Under the pieces are notes generated by a model, which was given only the letters and a program-made list of their open reading frames with translations, ran no database searches and was not told where the DNA came from. The translations under genes and the position numbers were made by a program. From positions 1 through 40,402 of IMG/VR virus record IMGVR_UViG_3300043399_000267: a stretch of DNA of 40,402 bases; one strand, written 5' to 3'. Position 1 is the stretch's first letter, and every line of letters starts with the position of its first letter. Positions 30,115 through 39,366 of the stretch are shown here, piece by piece. This DNA comes from a virus.

Positions 30115-31349
30115 TGTACCGCGTTCTTACCGAAATAACCTTCACCCAACAACCGACCAAGGATTACCCGGGTCGAAACGGGGTCATCGTTTACAAGTTT
30201 TGCAACGGGTTTGAACTCAATAGTAGTTGGCAAAACTTGACCGACGCGGGATCCGTCACGCTTCCAAAAAACGTGTACGTCACGGACAAAACCGGCCGCC
30301 GATATTCCCTTGGTGGCACGAACGTAAACCTTGGCGGGTTTTCCGAAACCGTGCCCACGTTTCTTTTGGGCGACAAGGTGACGATCAAATGGGGATATGC
30401 CCGATATGATGAACGGGGCAACGAAGTAAGCCCCTTGCAAACGATATTCGAAGGGTACGTTTCGTCGGTGACATCAAAGAAGCCGTTTGTCTTGGAAGTC
30501 CAAGACAACATGTACGCCTTGAAACTACATCAAGCCACGGGCGGGAAAAACGGGTTCTTCGCCGGATCCAAATACACGCTTCAATCGATGTTGGAAGAAA
30601 TGATCGGCAAAGCCGGTCTTCCCTTTACGGTCAACAAGAAGGCCAAAACAACGATTGGTGATTTCTTCGTTCAAAACGAAACGATCGCCGAAGTGTTGGC
30701 CCGTCTTCGAAAGGATTACCACTTCGAAGCCTTCTTCCGGGGAAATGAATTGCGTTGCGGATCCTTCAAGTACGACGAAGATGAAGCCATCGCCGCCGGC
30801 CGAAAGGTTTTCAAGTTCCAACAAAACATCATTTCCGACAATTTGGAGTATAAACGGAAGGATGACACCGTATTATCGGCCGTTGCGACTTCAACCATTG
30901 AACAAAACACCGGGAAAACGACAAAGGACGGCCACGCGAAGACAAAAAAGGTTCGATTGGAAGTCCTTGTCACCTTCCGCAATGCTTCCGCCACGCCGGA
31001 TGTGGTCATCGGGACCAAGAACAAGCCATTGCCCGAAAATACCGGCGGCGAACGGCGGTCGTTGAACTTCTTGAACGTTAAAACAACATCGGAACTTGCG
31101 GAACTTGCCGCCAATGAACTTCGGAAATATTATTACAACGGGTTCAAGGGCAAGTTTGTGACGTTCGGCATCCCATACGTCAAGCACGGTGACAATGTTG
31201 ACATCCTTGACACGGTTCTTCCGGAACGAAACGGCCGGTACAAGGTCCGGGGCGTACAATACACCGGCGGGATCGGCGGTCTTCGCCAAGAAATCGAACT
31301 TGATTATTTGATCACCCGTCTTGATCCGGACGGTAAACCAATCAATTGA
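30114..31349 (+). CDS. Baseplate hub protein (gpD/Mu gp44-like)
   Basis: A 411-residue protein with the organisation of phage late-control D/gp27-type hubs: beta barrel N-terminal part (KVTIKWGYARYDERGNEV), a middle domain (AGSKYTLQSMLEEMIGKAGL, IAEVLARLRKDYHFEAFF), and a C-terminal barrel (YVKHGDNVDILDTVLPERNG). The hub ends the tail tube and holds the spike, which is encoded next. The stop overlaps the spike ATG. Length is normal. Confidence 0.85.
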   Translation: MYRVLTEITFTQQPTKDYPGRNGVIVYKFCNGFELNSSWQNLTDAGSVTLPKNVYVTDKTGRRYSLGGTNVNLGGFSETVPTFLLGDKVTIKWGYARYDERGNEVSPLQTIFEGYVSSVTSKKPFVLEVQDNMYALKLHQATGGKNGFFAGSKYTLQSMLEEMIGKAGLPFTVNKKAKTTIGDFFVQNETIAEVLARLRKDYHFEAFFRGNELRCGSFKYDEDEAIAAGRKVFKFQQNIISDNLEYKRKDDTVLSAVATSTIEQNTGKTTKDGHAKTKKVRLEVLVTFRNASATPDVVIGTKNKPLPENTGGERRSLNFLNVKTTSELAELAANELRKYYYNGFKGKFVTFGIPYVKHGDNVDILDTVLPERNGRYKVRGVQYTGGIGGLRQEIELDYLITRLDPDGKPIN

Positions 31350-31972
31350 TGGGCGGCAATCGACAAATCATTGAAGCAATTCAACGGATGACGGGGACGC
31401 AACTTTCCGACAACGTAAGATTGTTGGCGGCCACGGTTGACACGGTTGATGAAGCGGCGCGGACATGCACGGTGACGACGGTATCTTCCAAAGGGGCCGT
31501 GACGATTGAAAACGTGCAATTGATGGCAAGCGTTGACGACGGGATGTTGATGGTGCCCGTGATCGATAGTACCGTGATTGTAGCGTATAGCACGTTCAAT
31601 CCGCCCTTTGTTGTGTTATTTAGTGGCGTGGCAAAGGTCTTGGTCGTTGGCGGTGAAAACAACGCCACGATTCAAGTTGACGACGATGGGGTGATGTTGG
31701 AAATCGCGGATACGAAGATCACGATTTCGGACGGGGAAATCACGTTGAACGACGGCGCAATGGGCGGCCTTGTGAAGGTCATCGAATTGACGCAAAAGTT
31801 GAACGCCTTGGAAAACAAAGTCAATGCACTATTGACCGCGTACAATAGTCACGTTCATAGCGGCGTGACGACCGGGCCGGGATCTTCGGGGCCAACGCCA
31901 ACCCAAGTGACGGGGACGTTGACACCCACGCAACGCGCCGACATCGAAAACGATAAAATCGTTCAAGGATGA
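31349..31972 (+). CDS. Baseplate spike, gpV/Mu gp45-like
   Basis: A 207-residue protein: an N-terminal OB-like domain (VDEAARTCTVTTVSSKGAV), a beta-helix-like stretch (ATIQVDDDGVMLEIADTKI), a coiled segment, and a C-terminal tip containing HVHSGVTTGPGSSGP. The His-x-His motif of such tips can bind a metal ion at the apex. The trimeric spike punctures the outer membrane on sheath contraction. Start at 31349 rather than the TTG three bases earlier. Confidence 0.85.
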   Translation: MGGNRQIIEAIQRMTGTQLSDNVRLLAATVDTVDEAARTCTVTTVSSKGAVTIENVQLMASVDDGMLMVPVIDSTVIVAYSTFNPPFVVLFSGVAKVLVVGGENNATIQVDDDGVMLEIADTKITISDGEITLNDGAMGGLVKVIELTQKLNALENKVNALLTAYNSHVHSGVTTGPGSSGPTPTQVTGTLTPTQRADIENDKIVQG

Positions 31973-32280
31973 ATCAAGATTTTGCGCTTCAAGATAATGA
32001 CTTGTATATCGTTGACGGGGATTTTGCCATCGCCGAAAGCGACACGCAACATATTGCGGATACCATCAATTCCTTCCCCGGATGGTGGAAGGAATACCCA
32101 CAAGATGGCGTTGGCGTCTTTGCTTATTTGAATAGCGCGGGCGAAGAACAAGCCTTGAAGCGTTCCATTCAAATACAATTGACTTCGGACGGATACAAAG
32201 TCACCAATCCAATTGTCACGGTAAGTGCCGGCGGACAAATCACCGTAAACCCGAACGCCGTACCCAATGAGAACATTTAA
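31969..32280 (+). CDS. Gp25-like baseplate wedge protein
   Basis: A 103-residue protein of standard gp25/gpW length. The IADTINSFPGWWKEYPQDGV pattern, followed by ALKRSIQIQLTSDGYKV and a beta-hairpin, is characteristic. Gp25 starts sheath assembly on the baseplate. The next gene overlaps by 14 bases. In P2 and Mu the J gene follows; here J is far upstream. Confidence 0.85.
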   Translation: MNQDFALQDNDLYIVDGDFAIAESDTQHIADTINSFPGWWKEYPQDGVGVFAYLNSAGEEQALKRSIQIQLTSDGYKVTNPIVTVSAGGQITVNPNAVPNENI

Positions 32281-32860
32281 CGCCATTGCCGGGCAATCCA
32301 TATACGACGTATGCCTTCAAACTTACGGGTCACTTGATTACCTTTTCAAGTTGATGCAAGATAACGGCATCACCGGCCTAAATGAAAACGTCGTAAGCCG
32401 GCAACCCTTTGTGTGGGATGATTCCCTTGTATTGGACCAAGTGCAAAACGCGGCCTTTGCGGCATCGAAAGTGTATTATTCAACCGACATGTCGTACTTG
32501 GGGAACGTTTATTACACGGTTCAACGCGGGCCGATTTCCAACATCCCCAACGTACCGTCAACACCTTATTCACCAAACACGCCGGGTCCGAATTCATATA
32601 TTGTGACACTCAATACAACTTGGACAAGCGGTGCCGACGGTACAACCGTTATCACGCCGCTTGACATCAACAACAATTCACTTGCCGGGTGTGACATTAT
32701 CCAAATCGAACTTGAAATAAAACCATTGATCCCGGAAGGGCAAGTCGGGGCGCAATACGTGTGGAACAAAACGCTTGGCGTTCTTACTCTTACGAACAAC
32801 ACTTACGCGGATTTCGGGCAAACATTGTCCATCCTTTACAACAAACTTGTCAACGCATGA
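32267..32860 (+). CDS. LysM-like tail protein
   Basis: A 197-residue protein whose first ~50 residues (TFNAIAGQSIYDVCLQTYG, YLFKLMQDNGITGLNENV) follow the tail-protein X/LysM pattern. The rest is beta-rich with a proline- and asparagine-rich linker (VPSTPYSPNTPGPNS) and a C-terminal domain. LysM units bind peptidoglycan or hold baseplate parts. It overlaps the fibre gene as ATGA. The C-terminal domain is unidentified. Confidence 0.72.
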   Translation: MRTFNAIAGQSIYDVCLQTYGSLDYLFKLMQDNGITGLNENVVSRQPFVWDDSLVLDQVQNAAFAASKVYYSTDMSYLGNVYYTVQRGPISNIPNVPSTPYSPNTPGPNSYIVTLNTTWTSGADGTTVITPLDINNNSLAGCDIIQIELEIKPLIPEGQVGAQYVWNKTLGVLTLTNNTYADFGQTLSILYNKLVNA

Positions 32861-35800
32861 AAAGACTTCTTATTGTCTTGAATTTATTGGCCATCACCTT
32901 TGGCGCAATCGCACAAAACGACACGACGCGTTATACGATGGTCAACGGATATGGCTTCACGTATAACCGGCTAAAAGCAAAAGCGGCACTTGTCATGCCC
33001 ACGGACACGGTACAAAATAAGTTGCCCGGATCCGTCGTCGTATTAAACGACACCCTTTACGTCCGCCGGGCCAACCGGTGGGAAGCCGTTTCGGGTGGCG
33101 GTGTTGGGATTCCTTCCGGGGGAACGACGGGACAAATACTTGCCAAGGATAGTGACACAAATTTTGACGTGTCTTGGATCGACAATTATACCGATGACGT
33201 CCGGGAAACCGTTAAGGCGTCCCAATCCATCAACAAGGGGCAAGCGGTGTATGTAAGCGGCGCGGACGGGGCCAACGTAATCGTGTCCAAGGCGTCCAAT
33301 ATGTCCGAATCAACATCAAGTAAAACCCTTGGTTTGCTTTATCAAAACCTTGCAACAAATGGACAAGGTTTTGTGATCATTCAAGGCCGCCTTTCGGGGC
33401 TGAACACCATAGGTGCCACCGCCGGGGATCCGGTATGGTTAGGCACGGACGGAAACCTTTTGTATGGCATGGCCAACAAGCCCGTCGCCCCGGCCCACAT
33501 GGTTTATTTGGGGGTTGTTACCCGTGTAAATTCCAACAATGGTGAAATTTTTGTGCATGTCCAAAACGGGTTTGAAATCCAAGAACTTCACAACGTATTG
33601 ATAACCGATAGCACCAACAACCAATTGTTGGCATACGATAGTACGACCCGTCTTTGGAAAAACAAAACCATTGCCACGGTCCTTGGGTACACCCCGGTCA
33701 AGACAACGGACACGGCCGCCATGCTCGACCCGTACTTGCGGGAAGCGGACACGGCCGCACTTTCGGCCCGCATTGATCAACGTGTCAAGTACACCGACAC
33801 GTCGGCCATGCTTGTCCCCTTTGCCCGTGACACCGGTGTTGTGCATAAGGCCGGGACGGAAACGATCACGGGTGCCAAAACATTCATTTCCCCGGTACAA
33901 ATTGGCACGACCAATCTTGGTCAATTGCTAACTTTTACCAATTACGGCAATTATGCAATGGGTGTTCAATCCGGACAACTTCAACTTATTGTGCCGGGAA
34001 TAGCGCAAAAAATATCATTGGGGTATGGTTCGTCCGGATCATTTACGCCATTGTTTGAAGTACGTGATTCCGACATTGTGGCGTACCGGAAACTTCGACT
34101 TTTTGACATGATGCAAAGCGACGTATCCACGTCAAATTGGGCGGATCCAACGGCGGCCGGTGGCACCGGTCAATTGTTTTCATACTTCCCCAATGCAACA
34201 AATAATTTCGGCCAAGGTATCGCGGCCGTTGCCGGCACCAAATATGACGCGTGGTACCAAGTCGGCGCGTTGAACGGTGGGGGCTTCCGTTTTTACCGGG
34301 GCACGACCGAACTTATGCGGGTGACGGATTCCACCAAGATTGCAAGCCTTGCCGGATCCGGGACACGAATGGTGACGGCAAGTGCAACCGGGGTATTGTC
34401 CGCAACGTCGGCCGTTCCTCCAAGCGGATCCGGGACGTTGAATTATATTCCCAAGTGGACGCCCAACGGTACGACGCTTGGAAATTCATTGTTGTTTGAT
34501 GGCGGCACTTACGTTGGCCTTGGCACCGCGTCACCTTCGGCACGGTTTGACATGCGTGGACCGTCCACGGATATTGGGATCCGTTACATTGAAACAACCA
34601 CGGGCAACACAAATCAAATCCAATTAGGGGCCGAATCCGGGGTGGGATATATTGAAGCCACGGCCGGGGTCGGTTCGCCAATTATGTCCATGCGTGTTGC
34701 CGGATCCGAACGGATGCGGATTTATTCAACCGGAAATGTGTTTGTCGGATCGTCACCTTCCGACGCGGGATACAAACTTGATGTGAATGGAACGGCAAGG
34801 TTTCAAGGCACAATTTACACAAGGGCCGGAACCGATGTTGGTATTCAAATGGTAAACACGTCCGCCATCCGAAACGCGGGAACGCAATATTTTGATTTTG
34901 GAGCGGGTGGAACCGGTGATTTTTATTTGCGCGGCGGGTCAAGCCTTTTGAATTATTTGAGCATATTAAATAATGGAAATGTAGGCATAGGCACGGCATC
35001 CCCAAATTATAAATTTGTAGTTGAAGGTTCCGGTTTCCCATTGGCAAGGTTTACGTCATCTTATTCAGGCGGTGGCGTTCAATATACATCCGCGCTTTTT
35101 GGGAATGTTGCAACCAATGAATCGGCGCAAATTGGATACGCATACAATAGCGGTACCCCCGCAAATTCGTTTTTCCATATTACCCCGTATGGGACATCGG
35201 AAGGAAGCACATTTTCAATAAAACCAAACGGGAACGTTGGCATTGGCTTTTCAAATCCCGGATCCAAACTTCAAGTAAACGGCGTCATTGATGCAGCCGG
35301 GGACAATGCCCCCGCAACCGGGAATGGTTTAGTTTTTGGAAGTTATGGGACCGGGGGGTACAAATGGATTCAGTCCTTTGCATCGCAACCGATACATATT
35401 AACCCGCTTGGGAATAACACAATAATAAACCCGGGGTCCGGTTTGGTCGGCGTTGGTACTACAAGTCCTTCCGAAAAACTTGACGTCAACGGTCGCGCCC
35501 GGGTTCGGACAATCGATAGCACGGCAAGCGCGATGAATGTTTTGTATGCCGACGCAACGGGCGTCATCAAGAAGGCAAGCGCAACGGCTTTCCCGGGTGG
35601 AAGCGGGACAACAAATTACATCCCGAAATGGACCGGCGCAAATACTTTGGGGAATAGTGTACTTTTTGAAAACGGCACAAGCATTGGATTGAATACATCT
35701 TCCCCATTAACTGCATCTGGATATGGTATTATGACCATTCGAAGCGGCGCAAATGGAAGTTTATTACAATTAACGGATGGGACGATTGATTACCGAATGC

Positions 35801-37944
35801 AATTAGTCAATTCTGACCCGATTGTAAAATTCGGCACTTATTCAAACCACGGCATCGAATTCATCCTGAATAATGTCCAAGCGCACAGATTTCATGCAAA
35901 CGCGCGGGTCGGCATTAATACGATTACAGATGCCGGATACCAGCTGGACGTAAACGGAACCCTCCGATCCGTCAACGGCGCAAACTTTGCGACGACTTCG
36001 GGGAATGTGGGGATAGGTACGACAAGCCCCGGATGGAAACTTACGGTCCGGGGTCCGGCAACGGATTACGCGGGCGTTTTTTATTCAAACAACGATTTCG
36101 TCGGAATTGGTCAATACAATTTGTCCGCCGGCACGATGGGCATTGAAGCCAATAGCAATTTGGCATTTTTGACCGGTGGATCAATTGAACGTATGCGGAT
36201 TACATCGGGTGGAACCGTCGGAATTGGGAACAATACATCCATCGCCGCAAATACAATTTTGCAAACCGCGCAAAGCGGGGATCAAACAATAAGATTTGCC
36301 CACACCGACAATGCCGTTGGAAGAACGGTCACTTTAAGATTGACAAACACAAACGCAAGTTATTCCGACGCGGGCGTTTACATGCAATCAATACAAGGTT
36401 CCGGGATTGACAATTATTCGATGGCTTTAGGGACCACCGGGGTCAATCAAACAACGGCGTCCGAACGCTTGCGGATCAATAATGCGGGAAACGTTGGAAT
36501 AGGTACGCAATCCCCCGCATTTAGATTGGACGTGCAAAATTTGACGGGTGGCGGATCAATGCGATTGAAAGGGGGAACCGCAAATTCGCAAGGGTCCGCA
36601 TATTTTGTTACGACGGCATCAAGCACCAATACATTGATGGCAATTGGGGACCGTGCCCCAATATTTGGCGGGAAAACCGATTCACTTGTAAGCATATACA
36701 CCGGAAGCGGGTATCCGCTTTTATTTGATGTTGGCGGAAGTGAAAAAGTGCGGATTGAATCCGGCGGAAATGTCGGCATAGGAACGACAACACCGGGTTC
36801 TTACAAATTGAATGTCGCGGGAAATATGTTTACAAGCGGTCAACTTATACTTGACGGGATAGGCCAAACCTTGTATCGCAATACAACAAATACAATCGGT
36901 TTTGATATTGGGTTATTGGGGGGATCATCCGACGCGACATCGTACATATATCAAAGGGCCAACGCGGATATGGTTTTCGGTACGAATAACGCAACCCGAA
37001 TGCGTTTGTTTGCAAACGGAAACTTGTTTGTTGGTTCGTCGCCAACCGATGCCGGTTATCGACTTGACGTAAACGGCAACACCCGCGTCACCGGCAAAAT
37101 TGACGTGACGGCCAATACTTCAATCGGGCAAAGTATCATCCGTTCCGGTACAGTTGACGTTGCGGCGCAAGTCTTCAATTCCAACGGATGGTTTTTGTAC
37201 GGTGCCGAAGGGGCGAACGGTGGGGCAATCTTCACCGGATCCACACCTTACGCGGCCGTCGCGGGAAGCGGATACAATCGCCCCTTGCAACTTGCCACCA
37301 ATAACACGGTCCGCATGGAAATTGATAGCGTGGGCCTTGTGGGCATCAATACGGTGACGCCAACGGAAAGATTGGACGTGAATGGACGCGCAAGGATCCG
37401 GACCGTGGATAGTACCGCAACGGCAACGAACATGTTGTACGTTGACAACAATGGGGTGATCAAGAAAACGGCCGTCCCGGGTTCGTCTTTGATGTTATTA
37501 ACCGACACGGTATCGGTCGCAACCGGGTTCACGGTGATACGGGATAGTGCCCGGAACAAAACCGTAAATTATGTGAACGTTACATTTGATCCGAACACCT
37601 ACGACGGGACGGCAACGGTGCAATTTGGGGTTTACCGAACAACGTCTTCATTTACAACCGGATCATGGCAAACCATCGCGACAATTCCGGCCCAATATGC
37701 CCCACAATCAACGGTCATATTTGAATTGCCGGGATATGTCCCCGCCGAAAGTTATTACACCGCCGCAATGGCGCGATTTGGTAGCGCGTCGGAATACACC
37801 GGGGCAAAGGTTGTCCGAATTGACGTAAACGGGAACGTTGATGTTCGCATCGGCACCGTAAGTGCGTCCGCCACACAAGGGGGCACAAACTACGTCCTTA
37901 TTCCAATCACCGCAACATGGAACATTTACAACATACCACTTTAA
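32857..37944 (+). CDS. Giant tail fibre/adhesin with signal peptide and VGIGT repeats
   Basis: A 1695-residue protein. Residues 1-19 form a signal peptide (MKRLLIVLNLLAITFGAIA, before Gln20). Then follow a beta region (INKGQAVYVSGADGANVIV, GDPVWLGTDGNLLYGM) common in phage fibres, many copies of GNVGIGTTSP and KLDVNG units, and a C-terminal domain (about 1550-1695) with VNYVNVTFDPNTYDGT. Repeats suggest a triple-stranded beta shaft. It starts at ATG 32857, overlapping the preceding stop, because the signal peptide begins there. Codon use changes at about 34880-36000. Either it is a virion fibre that is unusually exported, or a host-surface adhesin carried by the phage. Confidence 0.85.
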   Translation: MKRLLIVLNLLAITFGAIAQNDTTRYTMVNGYGFTYNRLKAKAALVMPTDTVQNKLPGSVVVLNDTLYVRRANRWEAVSGGGVGIPSGGTTGQILAKDSDTNFDVSWIDNYTDDVRETVKASQSINKGQAVYVSGADGANVIVSKASNMSESTSSKTLGLLYQNLATNGQGFVIIQGRLSGLNTIGATAGDPVWLGTDGNLLYGMANKPVAPAHMVYLGVVTRVNSNNGEIFVHVQNGFEIQELHNVLITDSTNNQLLAYDSTTRLWKNKTIATVLGYTPVKTTDTAAMLDPYLREADTAALSARIDQRVKYTDTSAMLVPFARDTGVVHKAGTETITGAKTFISPVQIGTTNLGQLLTFTNYGNYAMGVQSGQLQLIVPGIAQKISLGYGSSGSFTPLFEVRDSDIVAYRKLRLFDMMQSDVSTSNWADPTAAGGTGQLFSYFPNATNNFGQGIAAVAGTKYDAWYQVGALNGGGFRFYRGTTELMRVTDSTKIASLAGSGTRMVTASATGVLSATSAVPPSGSGTLNYIPKWTPNGTTLGNSLLFDGGTYVGLGTASPSARFDMRGPSTDIGIRYIETTTGNTNQIQLGAESGVGYIEATAGVGSPIMSMRVAGSERMRIYSTGNVFVGSSPSDAGYKLDVNGTARFQGTIYTRAGTDVGIQMVNTSAIRNAGTQYFDFGAGGTGDFYLRGGSSLLNYLSILNNGNVGIGTASPNYKFVVEGSGFPLARFTSSYSGGGVQYTSALFGNVATNESAQIGYAYNSGTPANSFFHITPYGTSEGSTFSIKPNGNVGIGFSNPGSKLQVNGVIDAAGDNAPATGNGLVFGSYGTGGYKWIQSFASQPIHINPLGNNTIINPGSGLVGVGTTSPSEKLDVNGRARVRTIDSTASAMNVLYADATGVIKKASATAFPGGSGTTNYIPKWTGANTLGNSVLFENGTSIGLNTSSPLTASGYGIMTIRSGANGSLLQLTDGTIDYRMQLVNSDPIVKFGTYSNHGIEFILNNVQAHRFHANARVGINTITDAGYQLDVNGTLRSVNGANFATTSGNVGIGTTSPGWKLTVRGPATDYAGVFYSNNDFVGIGQYNLSAGTMGIEANSNLAFLTGGSIERMRITSGGTVGIGNNTSIAANTILQTAQSGDQTIRFAHTDNAVGRTVTLRLTNTNASYSDAGVYMQSIQGSGIDNYSMALGTTGVNQTTASERLRINNAGNVGIGTQSPAFRLDVQNLTGGGSMRLKGGTANSQGSAYFVTTASSTNTLMAIGDRAPIFGGKTDSLVSIYTGSGYPLLFDVGGSEKVRIESGGNVGIGTTTPGSYKLNVAGNMFTSGQLILDGIGQTLYRNTTNTIGFDIGLLGGSSDATSYIYQRANADMVFGTNNATRMRLFANGNLFVGSSPTDAGYRLDVNGNTRVTGKIDVTANTSIGQSIIRSGTVDVAAQVFNSNGWFLYGAEGANGGAIFTGSTPYAAVAGSGYNRPLQLATNNTVRMEIDSVGLVGINTVTPTERLDVNGRARIRTVDSTATATNMLYVDNNGVIKKTAVPGSSLMLLTDTVSVATGFTVIRDSARNKTVNYVNVTFDPNTYDGTATVQFGVYRTTSSFTTGSWQTIATIPAQYAPQSTVIFELPGYVPAESYYTAAMARFGSASEYTGAKVVRIDVNGNVDVRIGTVSASATQGGTNYVLIPITATWNIYNIPL
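34423..34536 (+). repeat. Fibre module A, copy 1
   Basis: Encodes SGSGTLNYIPKWTPNGT followed by LGNSLLFDGG and VGLGTASP. A diverged second copy at 35602-35706 encodes SGTTNYIPKWTGANTLGNS. Confidence 0.7.
35479..35577 (+). repeat. Fibre module B, copy 1
   Basis: A 99-base unit encoding LDVNGRARVRTIDSTASAMN and following residues. The second copy at 37372-37470 has the same length and encodes LDVNGRARIRTVDSTATATN. The equal length points to intragenic duplication. Confidence 0.75.
35602..35706 (+). repeat. Fibre module A, copy 2
   Basis: Encodes SGTTNYIPKWTGANTLGNSV, then a VGLGT-like ending (SIGLNTSSP). Similar to copy 1 at 34423-34536. Confidence 0.7.
37372..37470 (+). repeat. Fibre module B, copy 2
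   Basis: 99 bases encoding LDVNGRARIRTVDSTATATN and the following NNGVIKKT, matching copy 1 at 35479-35577. Confidence 0.75.
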
Positions 37945-37960
37945 ACAAAACCAATAAGCA

Positions 37961-38383
37961 ATGAAGAAAACGATGATGACAATGATTGCCGCGCTTTTTG
38001 CGGTAATGACGATGGCACAAACGGCGGACACGACAAAACCGACACAACCGGTCCGGGAACGAAAGCCGATTCGGGAATTTAAGATTTGGAAGAACGGCCA
38101 ACAATTCGACGCGTCGGATATTGACGTCGTGTGCGTGTTCGACGATTACCGAACAACGGCCCGCGTGTATTATCAAATTTCGGATAGCCTTGGCGTGGTC
38201 GTGGCGGATGGCAACATCGACATCACCGGTGCGGAATATGAACAATACGCCCGCAAAGCCAATCATCCGGACACCGGTTTGCAATTAACGTTGAAAGCCT
38301 TGAAACTTCAAGAACGGGCGGCGGCGGCCGCACGTCAAGCGGCACGTCAAGCGGCGGCATCCGGCACAACCACCAACCAATAA
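37961..38383 (+). CDS. Secreted small protein after the fibre
   Basis: A 140-residue protein with a Sec signal peptide (residues 1-19, MKKTMMTMIAALFAVMTMA, before Gln20), a beta-rich centre (VCVFDDYRTTARVYYQIS, VVADGNIDITGAEYEQYA) and an Ala/Arg-rich helical tail (AAAAARQAARQAAASG). Located directly after the signal-bearing fibre, it could be a periplasmic chaperone or partner of that fibre. No family recognised. Confidence 0.75.
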   Translation: MKKTMMTMIAALFAVMTMAQTADTTKPTQPVRERKPIREFKIWKNGQQFDASDIDVVCVFDDYRTTARVYYQISDSLGVVVADGNIDITGAEYEQYARKANHPDTGLQLTLKALKLQERAAAAARQAARQAAASGTTTNQ

Positions 38384-38402
38384 AATCTTTGAATCACAAC
38401 AC

Positions 38403-38648
38403 ATGGAATCGCCGCGATCAGAAAAAAAAATCGGCATATCAATGGGCGAATTGCTTGGCGCAAGTATCGTCATCATTGGTGTCGTGTTGACTTTTTGGAA
38501 GAATACCGACGTTCGATTGTCGGCACTTGAAATGCGAATGAATGCCCGGGAACGTACCGACGAACAAACATCGACGAAACTTGACAAGTTGCAAGACGGC
38601 ATCAACGAAATAAAAATCACACTTCAAAACAAACAAGACAAACAATAA
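38403..38648 (+). CDS. XhlA-like lysis-associated membrane protein
   Basis: An 81-residue protein with one membrane segment (about 15-33: GELLGASIVIIGVVLTFW) and a C-terminal coiled coil (RLSALEMRMNARERTDEQ, KLDKLQDGINEIK). This is the XhlA/holin-accessory layout. It is first in the lysis cassette, directly before a holin-like gene. Confidence 0.72.
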   Translation: MESPRSEKKIGISMGELLGASIVIIGVVLTFWKNTDVRLSALEMRMNARERTDEQTSTKLDKLQDGINEIKITLQNKQDKQ

Positions 38649-38651
38649 ACC

Positions 38652-38831
38652 ATGAAAATCAAAAGTTGGAAAACTACCCTTTCCGGCGTGGCCGTGGGCC
38701 TTATCGCCGCTGCTTCGTACTTTAATTGGATCACCTCCGATCAAGCCGTATCCATCATGTCCGTATTGACCGCCCTTGGGTTCATTGCGGCAAAAGATGC
38801 AAACGTCACGGGCGGGGACGCGAAGCAATGA
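38652..38831 (+). CDS. Holin-like protein, two membrane segments
   Basis: A 59-residue protein: a first membrane segment (TLSGVAVGLIAAASYFNWI), a short turn, a second (VSIMSVLTALGFIAAKDA) and a polar tail (NVTGGDAKQ). Small size, two segments and the ALGF-AAKDA-NVTGG ending are typical of small phage holins. It would form the pore that triggers lysis. The stop overlaps the next gene as ATGA. Confidence 0.78.
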   Translation: MKIKSWKTTLSGVAVGLIAAASYFNWITSDQAVSIMSVLTALGFIAAKDANVTGGDAKQ

Positions 38832-39358
38832 AAACGCGGATCTTAATGGCGACCGGCCTTTTGGTCGGTTGCCTTTCCCTTCTTCGGTGCAACGTTGCCA
38901 AGAAGGACCAACGCGCCCTTGAACGCGTCCAAGCCAAGCGTCCATTGGTTGACGCCATGCTTCCCGTCGTTCAAAGCCTTTACCCTTGCGTCATTGATAC
39001 CATTGCCGTCGTCATCCCCGGGGGGATCGATTCCGTGTTTTACCCGGTGCCCATTATCGACACCGTGTACGATCGCGGAAGCGGATACGCCCAAGGATTC
39101 ATTGACGGGCAAATATCAATTTCAAAAAAGAAGTATGTCCGGGATCTTCCCGATACGGTATTGAAAACCGTCATCGATCGAACCGGCATCACGACGTACC
39201 AAACACAACTTTCATACATGAAGGGTCAATTGTCCGAAAGGAATGATCGACTTAAAGAATTGCAAGGGGCGCGACGTGAACGCGATTGGACCGTTTACGG
39301 GCTTATCGCTTTACTTGTCATCACGAATGTTGGATGGGCCGTGATACGGTTCAAATAA
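38828..39358 (+). CDS. Unimolecular spanin-like lipoprotein
   Basis: A 176-residue protein with an N-terminal lipoprotein signal (MATGLLVGCLSLL; lipobox LVGC, lipidation at Cys15), a periplasmic helical/charged part (ISISKKKYVRDLPDTVL, LSYMKGQLSERNDRLKEL), and one C-terminal membrane segment (about 154-173: VYGLIALLVITNVGWAVI). An outer-membrane lipid anchor plus an inner-membrane helix is the u-spanin design, which fuses the membranes at lysis. ATGA overlap with the holin supports this. Confidence 0.75.
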   Translation: MKTRILMATGLLVGCLSLLRCNVAKKDQRALERVQAKRPLVDAMLPVVQSLYPCVIDTIAVVIPGGIDSVFYPVPIIDTVYDRGSGYAQGFIDGQISISKKKYVRDLPDTVLKTVIDRTGITTYQTQLSYMKGQLSERNDRLKELQGARRERDWTVYGLIALLVITNVGWAVIRFK

Positions 39359-39366
39359 CGCCGACC

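Noticed and set aside
32761-32856. N-terminal extension of the giant fibre
   Set aside because: Overlaps the LysM-like gene in another frame; the signal peptide at 32857 fixes the start.
34900-37100. Possible CRISPR-like or tandem repeat array in the fibre
   Set aside because: Repeats are in-frame protein motifs (VGIGT, LDVNG) with irregular spacing and no identical direct repeats.
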